A stretch of 64,000 nt of DNA from Nannobrachium achirus (taxonomy: Eukaryota > Chordata > Actinopteri > Myctophiformes > Myctophidae): contig OY997643.1 in NCBI GenBank assembly GCA_963921795.1, forward strand, positions 74,095,258 through 74,159,257, given 5' to 3'. Under the pieces are notes generated by a model. The model was not told where the DNA came from and made no database searches. It saw nothing but the letters and a program-made list of their open reading frames with translations. The stretch's first letter is position 1; each line of letters begins with the position of its first letter. The position numbers and the translations under genes are program-made. Of this stretch, positions 47,389 to 60,302 are shown in pieces.

Positions 47389-47597
47389 TCAGGCCAAGGA
47401 CCCCCTTAGCTGAGAGAGAGATGAAGCAGGGATCCCCTTAGCTAAGAGAGAGATGAAGCAGGGACCCCCTTAGCTGAGAGAGAGATGAAGCAGGGACCCC
47501 CTTAGCTGAGAGAGAGATGAAGCAGGGATCCCCTTAGCTGAGAGAGAGATGAAGCAGGGACCCCCTTAGCTGAGAGAGATGAAGCAGGGACCCCCAA
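47389..47597. repeat. 32-bp array from a MITE 5' end
   Basis: The unit (CTTAGCTGAGAGAGAGATGA then AGCAGGGACCCC) occurs six to seven times. In MITEs of the CAGGGGTCTTCAACG family it occurs once, directly after the left terminus (for example 19318-19350). The left part of the family (CTTCAACGTTTTCAGGCCAA) precedes it here; the remainder of the MITE is absent. Confidence 0.88.
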
Positions 47598-47990
47598 AGT
47601 AATACATATTGTATAAAATTGTGTTGCAGATTAAAAATGATCATTTTAACTAAATACCATATTCTCAATCTCAACTCTCAATTATGCTAATCAACTACAT
47701 AGCAAGGCTAGTAAAAGTGCTGAGTGTTGTTTTGGTCAGAGCAGGAAAAAACACCACCTCTGCCCTCAGGTTGCCAGATTCTGTGAGTGAAACAAGCAAA
47801 CAGATCTATGAAAATAAGCCCAAAAGCAGACACCAGTTTCACCTATTGAGCTCTATTACAGTTATATTCTAAAAGAATGTTGAAAGCAAGGCCAAATAAG
47901 CAACTACACTTCAGAAACAAGCCCAAACAAAAGCAACCCACAACTAGCAACATTATAGGAAAACAAGCAGACCTGGCAACACTGCCACAC
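47598..47990. other. Intron without recognised feature
   Basis: Simple AT-rich sequence; two short plus ORFs have no recognisable content. Confidence 0.35.
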
Positions 47991-48089
47991 AGTAACTACA
48001 GTCGGTGTCGGCAAAAAAAAAAGAAAGTGCTTAGTTTTTGCAGTTCTTTGCAGTCTGTGTACAGTCAGAAGGAGTCTCCTGTAGGCTGT

Positions 48090-48597
48090 TTGGTGTGGAG
48101 ACACCTTTAGGCATTGCCACATAGGCATCGACCTTTGTCCCTCCCCATCTCTCTCCCCCATTACCTATCAGTCTGTCCTATCAATAAAGGCATAAAAGCC
48201 CCAAAACTAATCTTAAAAAATATTCAGTCCATTTCTCCCATTTTTCAAGAAACAGTTCTTCCTGTATCCTGAGTTTGTGTGTAAATCTCTCCATCACATT
48301 AATTCCCTCCACAATGCACAGCCTCTGCTCACAAATTGGAGGGTCACTTTTACACCACAATCTTGTTATTGTTTTTCTGCTGGCTGCCAGCAGCACCTTG
48401 ACCAGATACATGTCGTCTCCATGTGTGTTTTCCTGTGTCAAGTTTCCTAGATACAGTACAGCTTGTCTTTGGTATTTCATATTTCAATATCTATTTTATT
48501 ACTGACTACACAACATCCCAATACTTGTAACTTTTTGGACAACTCCAAAATATATGTTCGTGGTCAGCGTCCATGTATCCACACAATCTCAAGCATA
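48090..48597 (-). pseudogene. L1/Tx1-like LINE ORF2 C-terminus
   Basis: The minus strand reads, with frameshifts, MDADHEHIFWSCP (about 48540-48580) and then an open stretch at 48181-48480 with LYLGNLTQENTHGDDMYLVK, TRLWCKSDPPICEQRL and EEIN-like VEGINVMERFTHKLR. This is the usual Cys/His-containing C-terminal region of vertebrate L1/Tx1-group ORF2. It ends FLEKWEKWTEYF, followed by a 3' UTR. Truncated and frameshifted. Confidence 0.72.
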
Positions 48598-48798
48598 GTT
48601 TAAATCAAGGGTCTTCAACGTTTTCAGGCCAAGGACCCCTTAGTTGAGAGAGAGATGAAGCAGGGACCCCCACAACCCATAGATTCCATATAGTTTCATT
48701 GTTTGACAGCACAATCATCAGTGTATTTTGGATTCATGTTAATGTGGGTTTTCAGATATTTAACCACTTGAACCGTCAATAAACCAGCAAGAGCCGTT

Positions 48799-49040
48799 GG
48801 CCGCCGCGTCCACGTCCATGGACGCGGCCGTGGACGCGTCCATGGACGCGGACGCGAAAAAAACGTCCGTGGACGCGAGGCCGCGTCCACGGACGCAAAC
48901 GGCCGGCCGTCCCGGCCGTGGACGCGGCCGTGGACGAGGCCGTGGACGCAGACGGCCGGGGACGCGGCCGTGGACGAGGCCGCGGACGTGGACGCAAACG
49001 GCCGGCCGTGGACGAGTCCATGGACGAGGCCGCGAAAAAA
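48799..49040. repeat. GC-rich subterminal block, left arm
   Basis: Dense words GTGGACGCGG, CCGCGTCCACGG and GGCCGGCCG on both strands; mirrored at about 54962-55215. Clusters of short subterminal motifs are typical transposase-binding regions, so this may be one; that is inference. Confidence 0.75.
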
Positions 49041-49060
49041 AGGCAGCGAAAAAAAAAAAA

Positions 49061-49420
49061 AAAAAGTGTCTATTGTATGTATTTTTTGATGGAGAATTCA
49101 AATATGACCTTCTTTTTTGATTAGGACAACTCTAACCTGCATCAATTGGTATTTTATAATTGCCAATTGTACCCTATCCATCTGAAAAACAAATTGGATG
49201 TCTATTGTATGTATTTTTTGATGGAGAATTCAAATATTACCTTCTTTTTGGGATAGGACAACTCTAACCTGCATCAATTGGTATTTTATAATTGCCAATT
49301 GTACCCTATCCATCTCAAAAACAAATTGGATGTCTATTGTATGTATTTTTTGATGGGGAATTCAAATGTTACCTTCTTTTTTAGATAGGACAACTCTAAC
49401 CTGCATCAATTGGTGCATCA
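49061..49420. repeat. Tandem of about 135 bp, three copies (left arm)
   Basis: The unit begins GTCTATTGTATGTATTTTTT and contains CATCAATTGGTATTTTATAA. The right arm (about 54465-54955) has four copies, so the arms differ by one unit. Confidence 0.9.
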
Positions 49421-49429
49421 ACCTACTAT

Positions 49430-49510
49430 CTATCTATGTATCTATCTATCTATCTATCTATCCATCTATCCATCTATCCATCTATCTATCCATCTATTTA
49501 TTTATACTTC
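49430..49510. repeat. (CTAT)n microsatellite
   Basis: (CTAT)n with CCAT interruptions; a second block is at 49901-49995, with mirror copies at about 53898-53955 and 54355-54457. Confidence 0.95.
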
Positions 49511-49901
49511 ACCTTTAGTCCAGAAGAGAGTTCAGCATCAGGAACTTGCACACATGTAACTGTGTCATGACTGTGTCATGGAGCTAAAACAGGGCTATGT
49601 TAAATACTCAAAATGACTCTGATGGACCAATCAGGGTGGTGGTGGGGGGAGGGATCAACAATAGACAGAAACTGGATAATGCTTTGTTAACTGTCCCACC
49701 TAAGTCCCTGCTAGTCTGAACAAACATCACCTTCCCTCTCATAACACTACTACTACTACATTTATATAAAGCTGCTCTTGCATTTGAATTCAAGTCTGAC
49801 ACAAGTTAAGGTTAACTTAGGTAGTATTTCATTTTGCTGGCTTTTAGGGTCTGTGTGTGAGTGTGTAGGCTCACAAATTATTATAATTGTCATTAAGTGA
49901 C

Positions 49902-49955
<54 letters not shown>

Positions 49956-50669
49956 CATCTATCTATCTATCCATCTATCCATCTATTTATTTATACTTAC
50001 TGTTTACATTTTCTATAAATATTTATTTCTATATAAAACTCAGTTGTGTGGAGTTATTGTGTGCCTTTTCTTGTAGCTAAAGAGTCCATTTGTTCACTAG
50101 ACATTAAGTCAAGGTTACTATTTTGAGTTGAAGCTAAGTGTTTTATTGCTTTGTGGTTTAACATGATTTAAAAGGCAAATTCATTGTTATGGTTACTTTA
50201 GAAGACTGCTTTTGCATTCATGAGTTAAAAAGAGAGCCAAGCTAATTCAAAGAGTTAAGTTAAAGGAACACAAAACATGACCTAACTCGCTGCCATTGGA
50301 CAGACAGTTACAACATAGGCCTACTCTTATCTTTCACAGAACAGACAATTATCATTTGTTTTATCTATTTGAGACTATGTAGCTGCTCTATGGGAAATAG
50401 AGCATTATATCAGCCTATTCAATTGATAATGACCAATGGGTGCCAGTTTCTAAGTAGTTAACCATATTAACATAACAATATATGTGGCCTAGACATGGAT
50501 ATTGCCCAATCAACTCGTAATCTACAGAAATGTCCACCACATCACACAGTATAAAACTTAGTAGGCTCAGTGGATTCACCTATGTTAAATCATGTCAGGT
50601 TAGTTTGGTTCAAGGTTCAAGTATAATCATTTATGAGACAAAAATGTAAACAGCACAAATGTACAATCA

Positions 50670-51954
<1,285 letters not shown>

Positions 51955-52394
51955 ACATTGATCAGCATTTAAGTAACATCATCATTATTATTGTTGAGTC
52001 TGAAAAGAACAATACAATGTGATAGATCTTTACACATCTGACCCATAACATTATTAGCAATTCACATGGTTACAATAATAGGTGAGTCTTCTAGCTTTTT
52101 AAAAATGTAATATTTCATTAATTCTTTCTCTTACTAAGTGTAACATCCCACTTCTTAATTGTATATTATTTGGAAAGGGTTAGCAAAATGTTTGCCATAA
52201 ATTCAATGCTGAGTTGCATTTGTTTTCCTACATTTTCCCCTTCAATGTATTATTACAATGTATTTACTATTTCTTACTTAGGTCTACTTAACTTTGTATT
52301 TTTACATTATTATATTGATCAACATTAACACATAGTGTGTGTTAGGTTAGGTTAGTTGCAGAGTGTCCACAACTGTCCAGAATACACTGTACAT

Positions 52395-52861
52395 AATAGA
52401 CTCCAGACTTCAAGTGAAGATGAAATCTCTAGACGGCACCAGCGGCAATTCTGATGAACGGGTGGAACCCAAAGACCATCAAGATCTCTGTAAGTCACAG
52501 ACTGAGTAAGTCTCCAGATAAACTCACACACATCAAAGTGTTTAAACATTACTTTTATCATTCATGACATAATATCATGTTACTGTTACCTACATGCCTT
52601 TATATGGGGAGAACCAAGCAACTTTGACCCAGTTATGATTTTGCTTTTAATAGAAAGGAATCCCTTACATTGTTGTATGTTAAATTACTTTCTGATCTGT
52701 TTGTGTTCATTATAACAGCCACAGGAAAGATACATTGTTTCAGATTGTTCCAGAGACTGATGACAGACCCTGGATGTAGCTCTGTCAGGTACACGTCTAC
52801 CATTAGTGGACACTGGCATGAGTGGCATGAGTGCCTCTTTAGCTCCGGTGGGGCTTTGTGA
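52395..52861 (+). pseudogene. Finger-less opposite ZNF copy
   Basis: Plus strand, head to head with the finger array. MKSLDGTSGNSDERVEPKDH at about 52419 ends at a GTAAGT donor (about 52489), like the exon before a finger array. 52775-52861 then reads SVRYTST and LFSSGGAL with a stop, the same 3' tail as the minus copy, and AATAAA follows at 52941. The finger array itself is missing. I infer two inverted copies of one ZNF gene, one having lost its fingers. Confidence 0.5.
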
Positions 52862-53923
52862 ATGTACTCTCTGTTGTTGTTTTTTTAAATTATTATCTTT
52901 GTAATGTATTGTCTTCTTACCCTGTGGGCCTTGAGCCTGTAATAAAGTTTATATATTGCTGTGCAGTGTGAGTGTCTGATTGCATGTGATCAGATAAAGA
53001 CACAACAGAGGCCTTTTTTGCTCTGTCCTGTTATTTTACTATTTATAATGAATGTCACTAATACAATACAGGAGAAGGCAGATTTCTGTATGTATGTAAT
53101 GTATTTATTTTTAATTGGACATGATAGAAGCAATGCATCCAAACTAATCATTGTAGTATTTAGGACCACAATAACAAGGAGTAGTCAGGACTTTATGTTA
53201 TCATTCTAGCCGAGATGTGATTGTACATTTGTGCTGTTTAAATTTTTGTCTCATAAATTATTATACTTGAACCTTGAACCAAACTAACCTGACATGATTT
53301 AACATAGGTGAATCCACTGAGCCTACTAAGTTTTATACTGTGTGATGTGGTGGACATTTCTGTAGATTACGAGTTGATTGGGCAATATCCATGTCTAGGC
53401 CACATATATTGTTATGTTAATATGGTTAACTACTTAGAAACTGGCACCCATTGGTCATTATCAATTGAATAGGCTGATATAATGCTCTATTTCCCATAGA
53501 GCAGCTACATAGTCTCAAATAGATAAAACAAATGATAATTGTCTGTTCTGTGAAAGATAAGAGTAGGCCTATGTTGTAACTGTCTGTCCAATGGCAGCGA
53601 GTTAGGTCATGTTTTGTGTTCCTTTAACTTAACTCTTTAAATTAGCTTGGCTCTCTTTTTAACTCATGAATGCAAAAGCAGTCTTCTAAAGTAACCATAA
53701 CAATGAATTTGCCTTTTAAATCATGTTAAACCACAAAGCAATAAAACACTTAGTTTCAACTCAAAATAGTAACCTTGACTTAATGTCTAGTGAACAAATG
53801 GACTCTTTAGCTACAAGAAAAGGCACACAATAACTCCACACAACTGAGTTTTATATAGAAATAAATATTTATAGAAAATGTAAACAGTAAGTATAAATAA
53901 ATAGATGGATAGATGGATAGATG

Positions 53924-53957
<34 letters not shown>

Positions 53958-54388
53958 GTCACTTAATGACAATTATAATAATTTGTGAGCCTACACACTC
54001 ACACACAGACCCTAAAAGCCAGCAAAATGAAATACTACCTAAGTTAACCTTAACTTGTGTCAGACTTGAATTCAAATGCAAGAGCAGCTTTATATAAATG
54101 TAGTAGTAGTAGTGTTATGAGAGGGAAGGTGATGTTTGTTCAGACTAGCAGGGACTTAGGTGGGACAGTTAACAAAGCATTATCCAGTTTCTGTCTATTG
54201 TTGATCCCTCCCCCCACCACCACCCTGATTGGTCCATCAGAGTCATTTTGAGTATTTAACATAGCCCTGTTTTAGCTCCATGACACAGTCATGACACAGT
54301 TCCATGTGTGCAAGTTCCTGATGCTGAACTCTCTTCTGGACTAAAGGTGAAGTATAAATAAATAGATGGATAGATAGATGGATAGATG

Positions 54389-54457
<69 letters not shown>

Positions 54458-55607
54458 TAGGTTGATGCACCAATTGATGCAGGTTAGAGTTGTCCTATCT
54501 AGAAAAGAAGGTAACGTTTGAATTCCCCATCAAAAAATACGTACAATAGACATCCAATTTGTTTTTGAGATGGATAGGGTACAATTGGCAATTATAAAAT
54601 ACCAATTGATGCAGGTTAGAGTTGTCCTATTCCAAAAAGAAGGTAATATTTGAATTCTCCATCAAAAAATACATACAATAGACATCCAATTTGTTTTTGA
54701 GATGGATAGGGTACAATTGGCAATTATAAAATACCAATTGATGCAGGTTAGAGTTGTCCTATTCCAAAAAGAAGGTAATATTTGAATTCTCCATCAAAAA
54801 ATACATACAATAGACATCCAATTTGTTTTTCAGATGGATAGGGTACAATTGGCAATTATAAAATACCAATTGATGCAGGTTAGAGTTGTCCTATGCAAAA
54901 AAGAAGGTCATATTTGAATTCTCCATCAAAAAATACATACAATAGACACCTTTTTTTTCTTTTTTCGCTGCCTTTTTTTCGCAGCCTCGTCCATGGACTC
55001 GTCCACGGCCGGCCGTTTGCGTGCACGTCCGCGGCCTCGTCCACGGCCGCGTCCCCGGCCGTCTGCGTCCACGGCCGCGTCCACGGCCGCGTCCACGGCC
55101 GGGACGGCCGGCCGTTTGCGTCCGTGGACGCGGCCTCGCGTCCACGGACGTTTTTTTCGCGTCCGCGTCCATGGACGCGTCCACGGCCGCGTCCATGGAC
55201 GTGGACGCGGCGGCCAGCGGCTGTCTCTCCAATAAACTTGACTTTTCACTGTACTTAGTCATTTCCCCTCAAAAGCTTTTTTGCAATAGCAGATCTACAA
55301 GCTTGTAGATCTGCTATTTTTGGCAAAAGTTCTCAGAATATGGAAGCTATGGTTCAAGTGGTTAATATAAAAAAGGAGAAAAAAGTTTCTATCACACAAA
55401 GATTTGAAGGAACCCCTGTAGTAACTCTGAGGACCCCCTAGGGGTCCCGGACCCCCTGTTGAAGACCCCTGGTTTAAATCATTTTTAAAATTATAGATAC
55501 ATAACAGACAGTTCTGGACATACAAGGTTTCCACCCGACAACAACGACGAATTAGCTAAAAGCATGTTTTTGCCACGTTTGGCCGGACATGTACCGTACC
55601 TCTAGCC

Positions 55608-56621
55608 CAGGGGTGTCGAACTCATTTTGGGGTGAGGGCCGCATTGGATGAAAGGCGACTTGATGAGGGCCGAACCAGTCACGGATCGGATGGCATGCAC
55701 ACTCGCGCACATGTTCGCTCTGTTTTTCTTCCTGTCGTCTCAGCCACTGCTGTAGCTAGCAGTATATCATTTTACAAATTGTGTTAATTATTAAGTAAAA
55801 TAGCTACTTTCATTATTGGTATTACAGTTGCAGTTAGGTACGAGAGATGCTATTTGTTTAAAGGAGTAGTTCATCCCCAAAATGACTTTTTTTCCTTTGA
55901 TTACTCACGCCATGGAGACTTGAGTTCAATAATATATTTGTATTTTATTTGTCGCATTACTAAGACAAAAATGTGATAATAGTACACTTCCCCCCATGGA
56001 TCCATCCAGAATCAATAGGCATGCATTTATTGTAATCAAATTTCTGTTTTAGGAATGAGTCTCCATTGGCTCCATGGCATTTTGGGGGTGAACTACTCCT
56101 TTAAGAAGTGCCAATAAGAATAAACCATTTGATAATAGAATAATTCAATTTCTGATATAGAGTCTCTGCTATAATTTGTAAATGGCTAAAAAAAATATTA
56201 TTGATGCAGGACAATAATTATTTTTATTGTGTTTTATAATAAAAAGAATAAAAGTAATGAACAATAATGGCATATTCAGAAAATATCTGAATAATTAAAA
56301 AAAATACATTTTATTATTATTATATTTTTTAAATAAGTTATTTTCTTAACATTAATTTCCATGTCTAATATGTGTAATCTTTGAGTACAGTTCGAATATT
56401 GTAGGTATGTTCAGGTATTATTCATAGCCAGACCCCCCACCCCATTCCTAGCAATGCTGTCATCTTCAAAGAGAGAGAGAGAGAGCTGGTCACTTAACAT
56501 TCCAATCAATCAACTCAATCACTGCCAGGTGGGAGAATCCTAGCCTGCAGTGAGCAGGCATTAGTTAGGTTAATTCTCGCGGGCCGGATCCGGCCCGCGG
56601 GCCGTATGTTTGACATCCCTG
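55608..56621. mobile_element. hAT MITE, TIR CAGGGGTGTC, perfect TSD
   Basis: Left end CAGGGGTGTCGAACTCATTT, right end GTATGTTTGACATCCCTG with GGCCCGCGGGCC before it; flanked by CTCTAGCC at 55600-55607 and 56622-56629. It contains a nested TTAA-flanked MITE. Confidence 0.92.
55864..56100. mobile_element. Nested MITE with TTAA target duplication
   Basis: Ends AGGAGTAGTTCATCCCCAAA and TTTGGGGGTGAACTACTCCT, flanked by TTAA (55860-55863, 56101-56104). A TTAA duplication fits piggyBac-like or Kolobok-like elements. Confidence 0.85.
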
Positions 56622-56629
56622 CTCTAGCC

Positions 56630-57116
56630 TGATAAATCAGTCCGCACATTACCACCCCCTGTTGGTGGGTGGTGTGTAGTGTGGACTGACCCCGGAGTAA
56701 TAATATTTTATTTCTTCTCGCCCGAGGAGCGGGCGAATTGAATGGGCCAATCAGGGTTGTATGCTTGGGGCACGTGGTTTGGCGTCTGGTGGATTCCCAA
56801 GGCTGGTTCGGTCCCAGCCCCCCCCCCCAGCCCTCTCCTTTCAGAACTCTTCTGCCCACGTGAGAGTCCCTAGTGGACTCTGATTGGTGCTCTTCTGCCC
56901 ACGTGAGTCGCTTGTGGACTCTGATTGGTCCCTGAAAACTGTCATGGCAGAGTCAGGCAGACGCCCGCTCGACTCGAATTCTTTTAATAAACTATACAAT
57001 AGTGCCGTTTCATTACGTTTTAATACCATTTTGCACTAAGGTAAACATGCAATCATATAATATGTTATAAGAAATAACGTATCTTTGCAATGTCACGCCA
57101 CGTCGTCGGGGGCTCT

Positions 57117-57117
<1 letters not shown>
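56630..57117. other. Intron with CCAAT/CACGTG duplicate
   Basis: CTCTTCTGCCCACGTGAG and GTGGACTCTGATTGGT occur twice in tandem (56838-56886, 56890-56928). Possible decayed promoter or LTR, unproven. Confidence 0.35.

Positions 57118-57191
<74 letters not shown>
57118..57191. repeat. (GT)n microsatellite
   Basis: About 37 pure GT units, then a poly-C at 57211-57226. Confidence 0.97.
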
Positions 57192-57192
<1 letters not shown>

Positions 57193-57322
57193 CCTCAATA
57201 GGCTTTAGCCCCCCCCCCCCCCCCCAGAAGTGGAATGTCTCCCCGAAGGATCAGACTCTTTCCCAAAACGAAGTGAAACGTAGAGTGTGAAGAGTTTGAC
57301 GCTTGCAGTCAGGTAACCGTAC

Positions 57323-57522
57323 CTCTGTACAGGAACATGAGGGTCTCCCACAGGCACAGACACAGCAGGGGGTCCTTCACCACCAGGCGAGAGAGGCGTC
57401 CGGCCTGGGGTCCGGCGTCCGGCCTCGTCATGTCGTCCACGATCCCCCCATCCCAGGTAGACAGCAGGGAGTGGGGGCCACCGTCCCACTCTCGACACAC
57501 GCACCTCGACTGGGGACGCTCC
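57323..57522 (-). CDS. rhobtb3-like: RHOBTB3-like exon, middle of first BTB
   Basis: A 200-bp minus-strand exon. Its 3' part reads LVVKDPLLCLCLWETLMFLYRG, the BTB helix segment that in RHOBTB3 reads with the same V-KD-LFC-C-L---L-FIYSG pattern. The donor is TACAGAG/GTACGG (phase 1). The acceptor GTTTGTCCGGGCAG/G (cut between 57522 and 57523) gives phase 2, completing the AG left by the exon at 59344 as Arg. The 5' part (ERPQSRCVCREWDGG) is poorly conserved, and its first 26 bases plus the acceptor belong to the adjoining minisatellite unit, so this portion of the protein is derived from, or has seeded, the array. Confidence 0.82.
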
Positions 57523-58375
57523 CTGCCCGGACAAACAGTCCAGTTAGTAGGGGTGTAACCATACATTCAGCACACGCACCTCGACTGGGGACGCTCCCTG
57601 CCCGGACAAACGCTCCAGTTAGTAGGGGTGTAACCATACATTCGACACATGCACCTCGACTGGGGACGCTCCCTGCCCGGACAGACGCTCCAGTTAGTAG
57701 GGGTGTAACCATACATTCAGCACACGCACCTCGACTGGGGACGCTCCCTGCCCGGACAAACAGTCCAGTTAGTAGGGGTGTAACCATACATTCAGCACAC
57801 GCACCTCGACTGGGGACGCTCCAGTTAGTAGGGGTGTAACCATACATTCAGCACACGCACCTCGACTGGGGACGCTCCCTGCCCGGACAAACAGTCCAGT
57901 TAGTAGGGGTGTAACCATACATTCAACACACGCACCTCGACTGGGGACGCTCCCTGCCCGGACAGACGCTCCAGTTAGTAGGGGTGTAACCATACATTCA
58001 GCACACGCACCTCGACTGGGGACGCTCCCTGCCCGGACAAACAGTCCAGTTAGTAGGGGTGTAACCATACATTCAACACACGCACCTCGACTGGGGACGC
58101 TCCCTGCCCGGACAGACGCTCCAGTTAGTAGGGGTGTAACCATACATTCAGCACACGCACCTCGACTGGGGACGCTCCCTGCCCGGACAAACGCTCCAGT
58201 TAGTAGGGGTGTAACCATACATTCAACACACGCACCTCGACTGGGGACGCTCCCTGCCCGGACAGACGCTCCAGTTAGTAGGGGTGTAACCATACATTCA
58301 ACACACACGCACCTCGACTGGGGACGCTCCCTGCCCGGGCCAAACGCTCCAGTTAGTAGGGGTGTAACCATACAT
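57484..58375. repeat. 75-bp minisatellite of splice acceptor, 12 copies
   Basis: The unit contains GCACCTCGACTGGGGACGCT, CCCTGCCCGGACAAAC and AGTTAGTAGGGGTGTAACC. The leftmost copy is the functional 5' end of the exon at 57323-57522. On the minus strand ten of the eleven extra copies repeat the acceptor CCGGGCAG/GGAGCGTCCC; the one near 57800 lacks it. Each also has a donor-like CGAG/GTGCGT 18 nt on. Confidence 0.95.
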
Positions 58376-58752
58376 TTGAACAGGGGGGTCGCACCAAATT
58401 CTGGTCCCAGCTCACAGCGCGGCACCGAGTGCCACGCTGCGAGCTTGTAGATCTGCCAGATCTACATGCTCATAACACCTCGCGTTGCGAGGCGTTTCGA
58501 GCATGTAGATCTGCTGTTTTCACAATTTCTGACTTTAATATTTGACAATTTGACCGATGTTTGGCCAGAAGGTACCAAAAAGGTCAGTCCTTAAATTGTC
58601 ACTTTAGAAATGTGCATATACCATGTACTGTATACACTTATACCGTACTATGTTGATGTGTTTACTGTTGAGTGAGAAAACAAACAATCTGGGGACCCCC
58701 TCCAAAATAATTTGGGGGTCCCCGACTCCCACAGGTTGAGAACCACTGATTT
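58376..58752. mobile_element. Composite MITE remnant with 1.5 hairpins
   Basis: 58376-58460 matches the end of the GTGACGCCCCTG-type element (AATTCTGGTCCCAGCTCACA). It is followed by a second hairpin at 58453-58525 and a hAT-type right end CACAGGTTGAGAACCACTG at 58731-58749. Confidence 0.6.
58453..58525. repeat. Recurrent hairpin, doubled instance
   Basis: CAGATCTACATGCTCATAAC pairs with CGAGCATGTAGATCTGCTG. Directly to its left is the right half of another copy (GCGAGCTTGTAGATCTGCC). Confidence 0.8.
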
Positions 58753-59343
58753 ACACAACCCTGAGCTCTTCTACCAAAGTGTAATAAATATGCGTTTAAA
58801 GGTATATTCAGTGATTGTATTTCATTCAAATAATAAAAATATAATTGGTACATTTTCCATTCATTCTCCTCACTAGAATGTGTGCTGACCATATAAGGAC
58901 TTCCACCATGGCCCGTGTTGCGAGCATAGCTAGATTCCGTTTTCAGAGGTGGCCAGCCAGTCCTCGACCAATCAGGGTATGGTCGTATTTATGTTATGAT
59001 GTTTAGTTATGATGGTCAAAATAAAAGTTTTGAGAACCACAGTCGCTCTGAATTAAGAACGTCTGCTAAATGCCTAGATTGTAAACTACTGAACTTAAAA
59101 TTCCATACAGTCTCATAGTAAATCAGTATCATACATATCCTGAAGCTGGAGACGTAGGCCTACCGATATTCAGTGATTGGGTCTAATGATCAAAACGAGA
59201 ACATTATAATGGTGTAAAAAATCTATAAAAAACTAAACATTTCCACGCTGTAAAGCCAGTAAGGAACAAGATGACCCCCGGCCACTTTCATTATCACTGA
59301 ATACACCTTTAACCGTACAGTGCGTGCTTGCGTTCATCCCTAC
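58753..59343. other. Intron between host exons
   Basis: GTATATTCAGTGATTG at 58802 and ATATTCAGTGATTGGGTCT at 59165 are related. Otherwise unique sequence with no gene. Confidence 0.4.
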
Positions 59344-59542
59344 CTGGCCTTGGGGGGTCCCAGCAGCAGCTGTCTGAAGTAAGGGCTGACGGCGCAGAGC
59401 ACCGAGGCGTGCGCCCAGCCCAGCTCCTTCCCCGACTCGCCGGCGTAGAACGCCACGTCGGCGAACTGCACGCCGCGCTCCAGCAGCCACTGCATGTCCT
59501 GCGAGAAGCTGGACTCCTCCACGCGGATGGGCGGGAGCCGCG
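59344..59542 (-). CDS. rhobtb3-like: RHOBTB3-like exon, start of first BTB
   Basis: A 199-bp GC-rich minus-strand exon with acceptor TTACGTTGTGTTTCAG and donor GGCCAG/GTAGGG. In the frame set by phases 1 and 2 it reads RLPPIRVEESSFSQDM, then FADVAFYAGESGKELGWAHA, then SVLCAVSPYFRQLLLG. DV-FY...K....AH..VLCAVS..F is the BTB1 signature of RHOBTB3. The BTB1 here carries the same pre-BTB segment (P-x-K/R-x-E-x-S) as the family. It is the most upstream exon of the gene in the window; the GTPase-like domain should be encoded beyond 64000, or by an exon I could not see. GC content is much higher than in the surrounding intron. Confidence 0.82.
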
Positions 59543-59671
59543 CTGAAACACAACGTAAAAGAAGGCAGGCCAAGTGTCAGGAACACAACGTACAGCAGGC
59601 AGGCAAAGTGTCAGGAACAACATATACAGTAGTCCTTTCTGGATTTTTAGTCACCGACAGTCAGCAACCAT

Positions 59672-60302
59672 CAGGGGTGTCACAAGGAGGGGGGGGGGGG
59701 GGGGGGGAGTGGGACTGAGTTACCAGGGCCAAAGGTGGAGGGGCCTTAATTATTTAATACTTAAGCTATTGGAAAATAGCAGATATACAAGCTCACAGCG
59801 CGGCACCGAGTGCCGCGCTGCGAGCTTGTAGATCTGCTATTTTTGAAAAGCCGTGAAAATGTGTGCAAATCTTTGAATATATTGTATTTTTTAAGCGAAC
59901 ATTTGTAACTCAAATTTTGCTTCTGGGGGGGGGGGGGGGGGGGGAGCCCTGGAACTAAATATTTTGAGATGGGGGTCCGTGGCCAAATACATATCATTTT
60001 GGGGGTCCTTCACATGAAAAGGTTTGAGCACCACTGACATGGAAACAAACAAACCTTAGAAGGATTTTAAATATTCAAAGACTTTTTCACGATTTTTCAA
60101 AAATAGCAGATCTACAATCTGCACTCAGTGCCGCGCTGTGAGCTTGTATATCTGCTATTTTTCAACAGTCAAAGCACAAAATAACGCGTAATAATGCATT
60201 CCCAGTCTAAATGGGTTAAACCCCCACCTCCCCCTATGAAGAACATTCATGAGGGGCCCGCAGTGAATCCTTGTACCCATGGGGCCCAGAATTTGGTGCG
60301 AC
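59672..60302. mobile_element. MITE of the 9530 family
   Basis: Begins CAGGGGTGTCACAAGG and ends CCCAGAATTTGGTGCGAC; the last TIR bases are lost. Hairpins are at 59770-59846 and 60095-60172, and poly-G at 59690-59707 and 59926-59944. A direct repeat of about 65 bp (AGGCAGGCAAAGTGTCAG...) lies on both sides, at about 59596-59661 and 60308-60370. Confidence 0.75.

Noticed and set aside
48797-49120. Arg-rich ORFs in the GC block
   Set aside because: Low-complexity product of GTGGACGCGG words, open on both strands and mirrored in the other arm.
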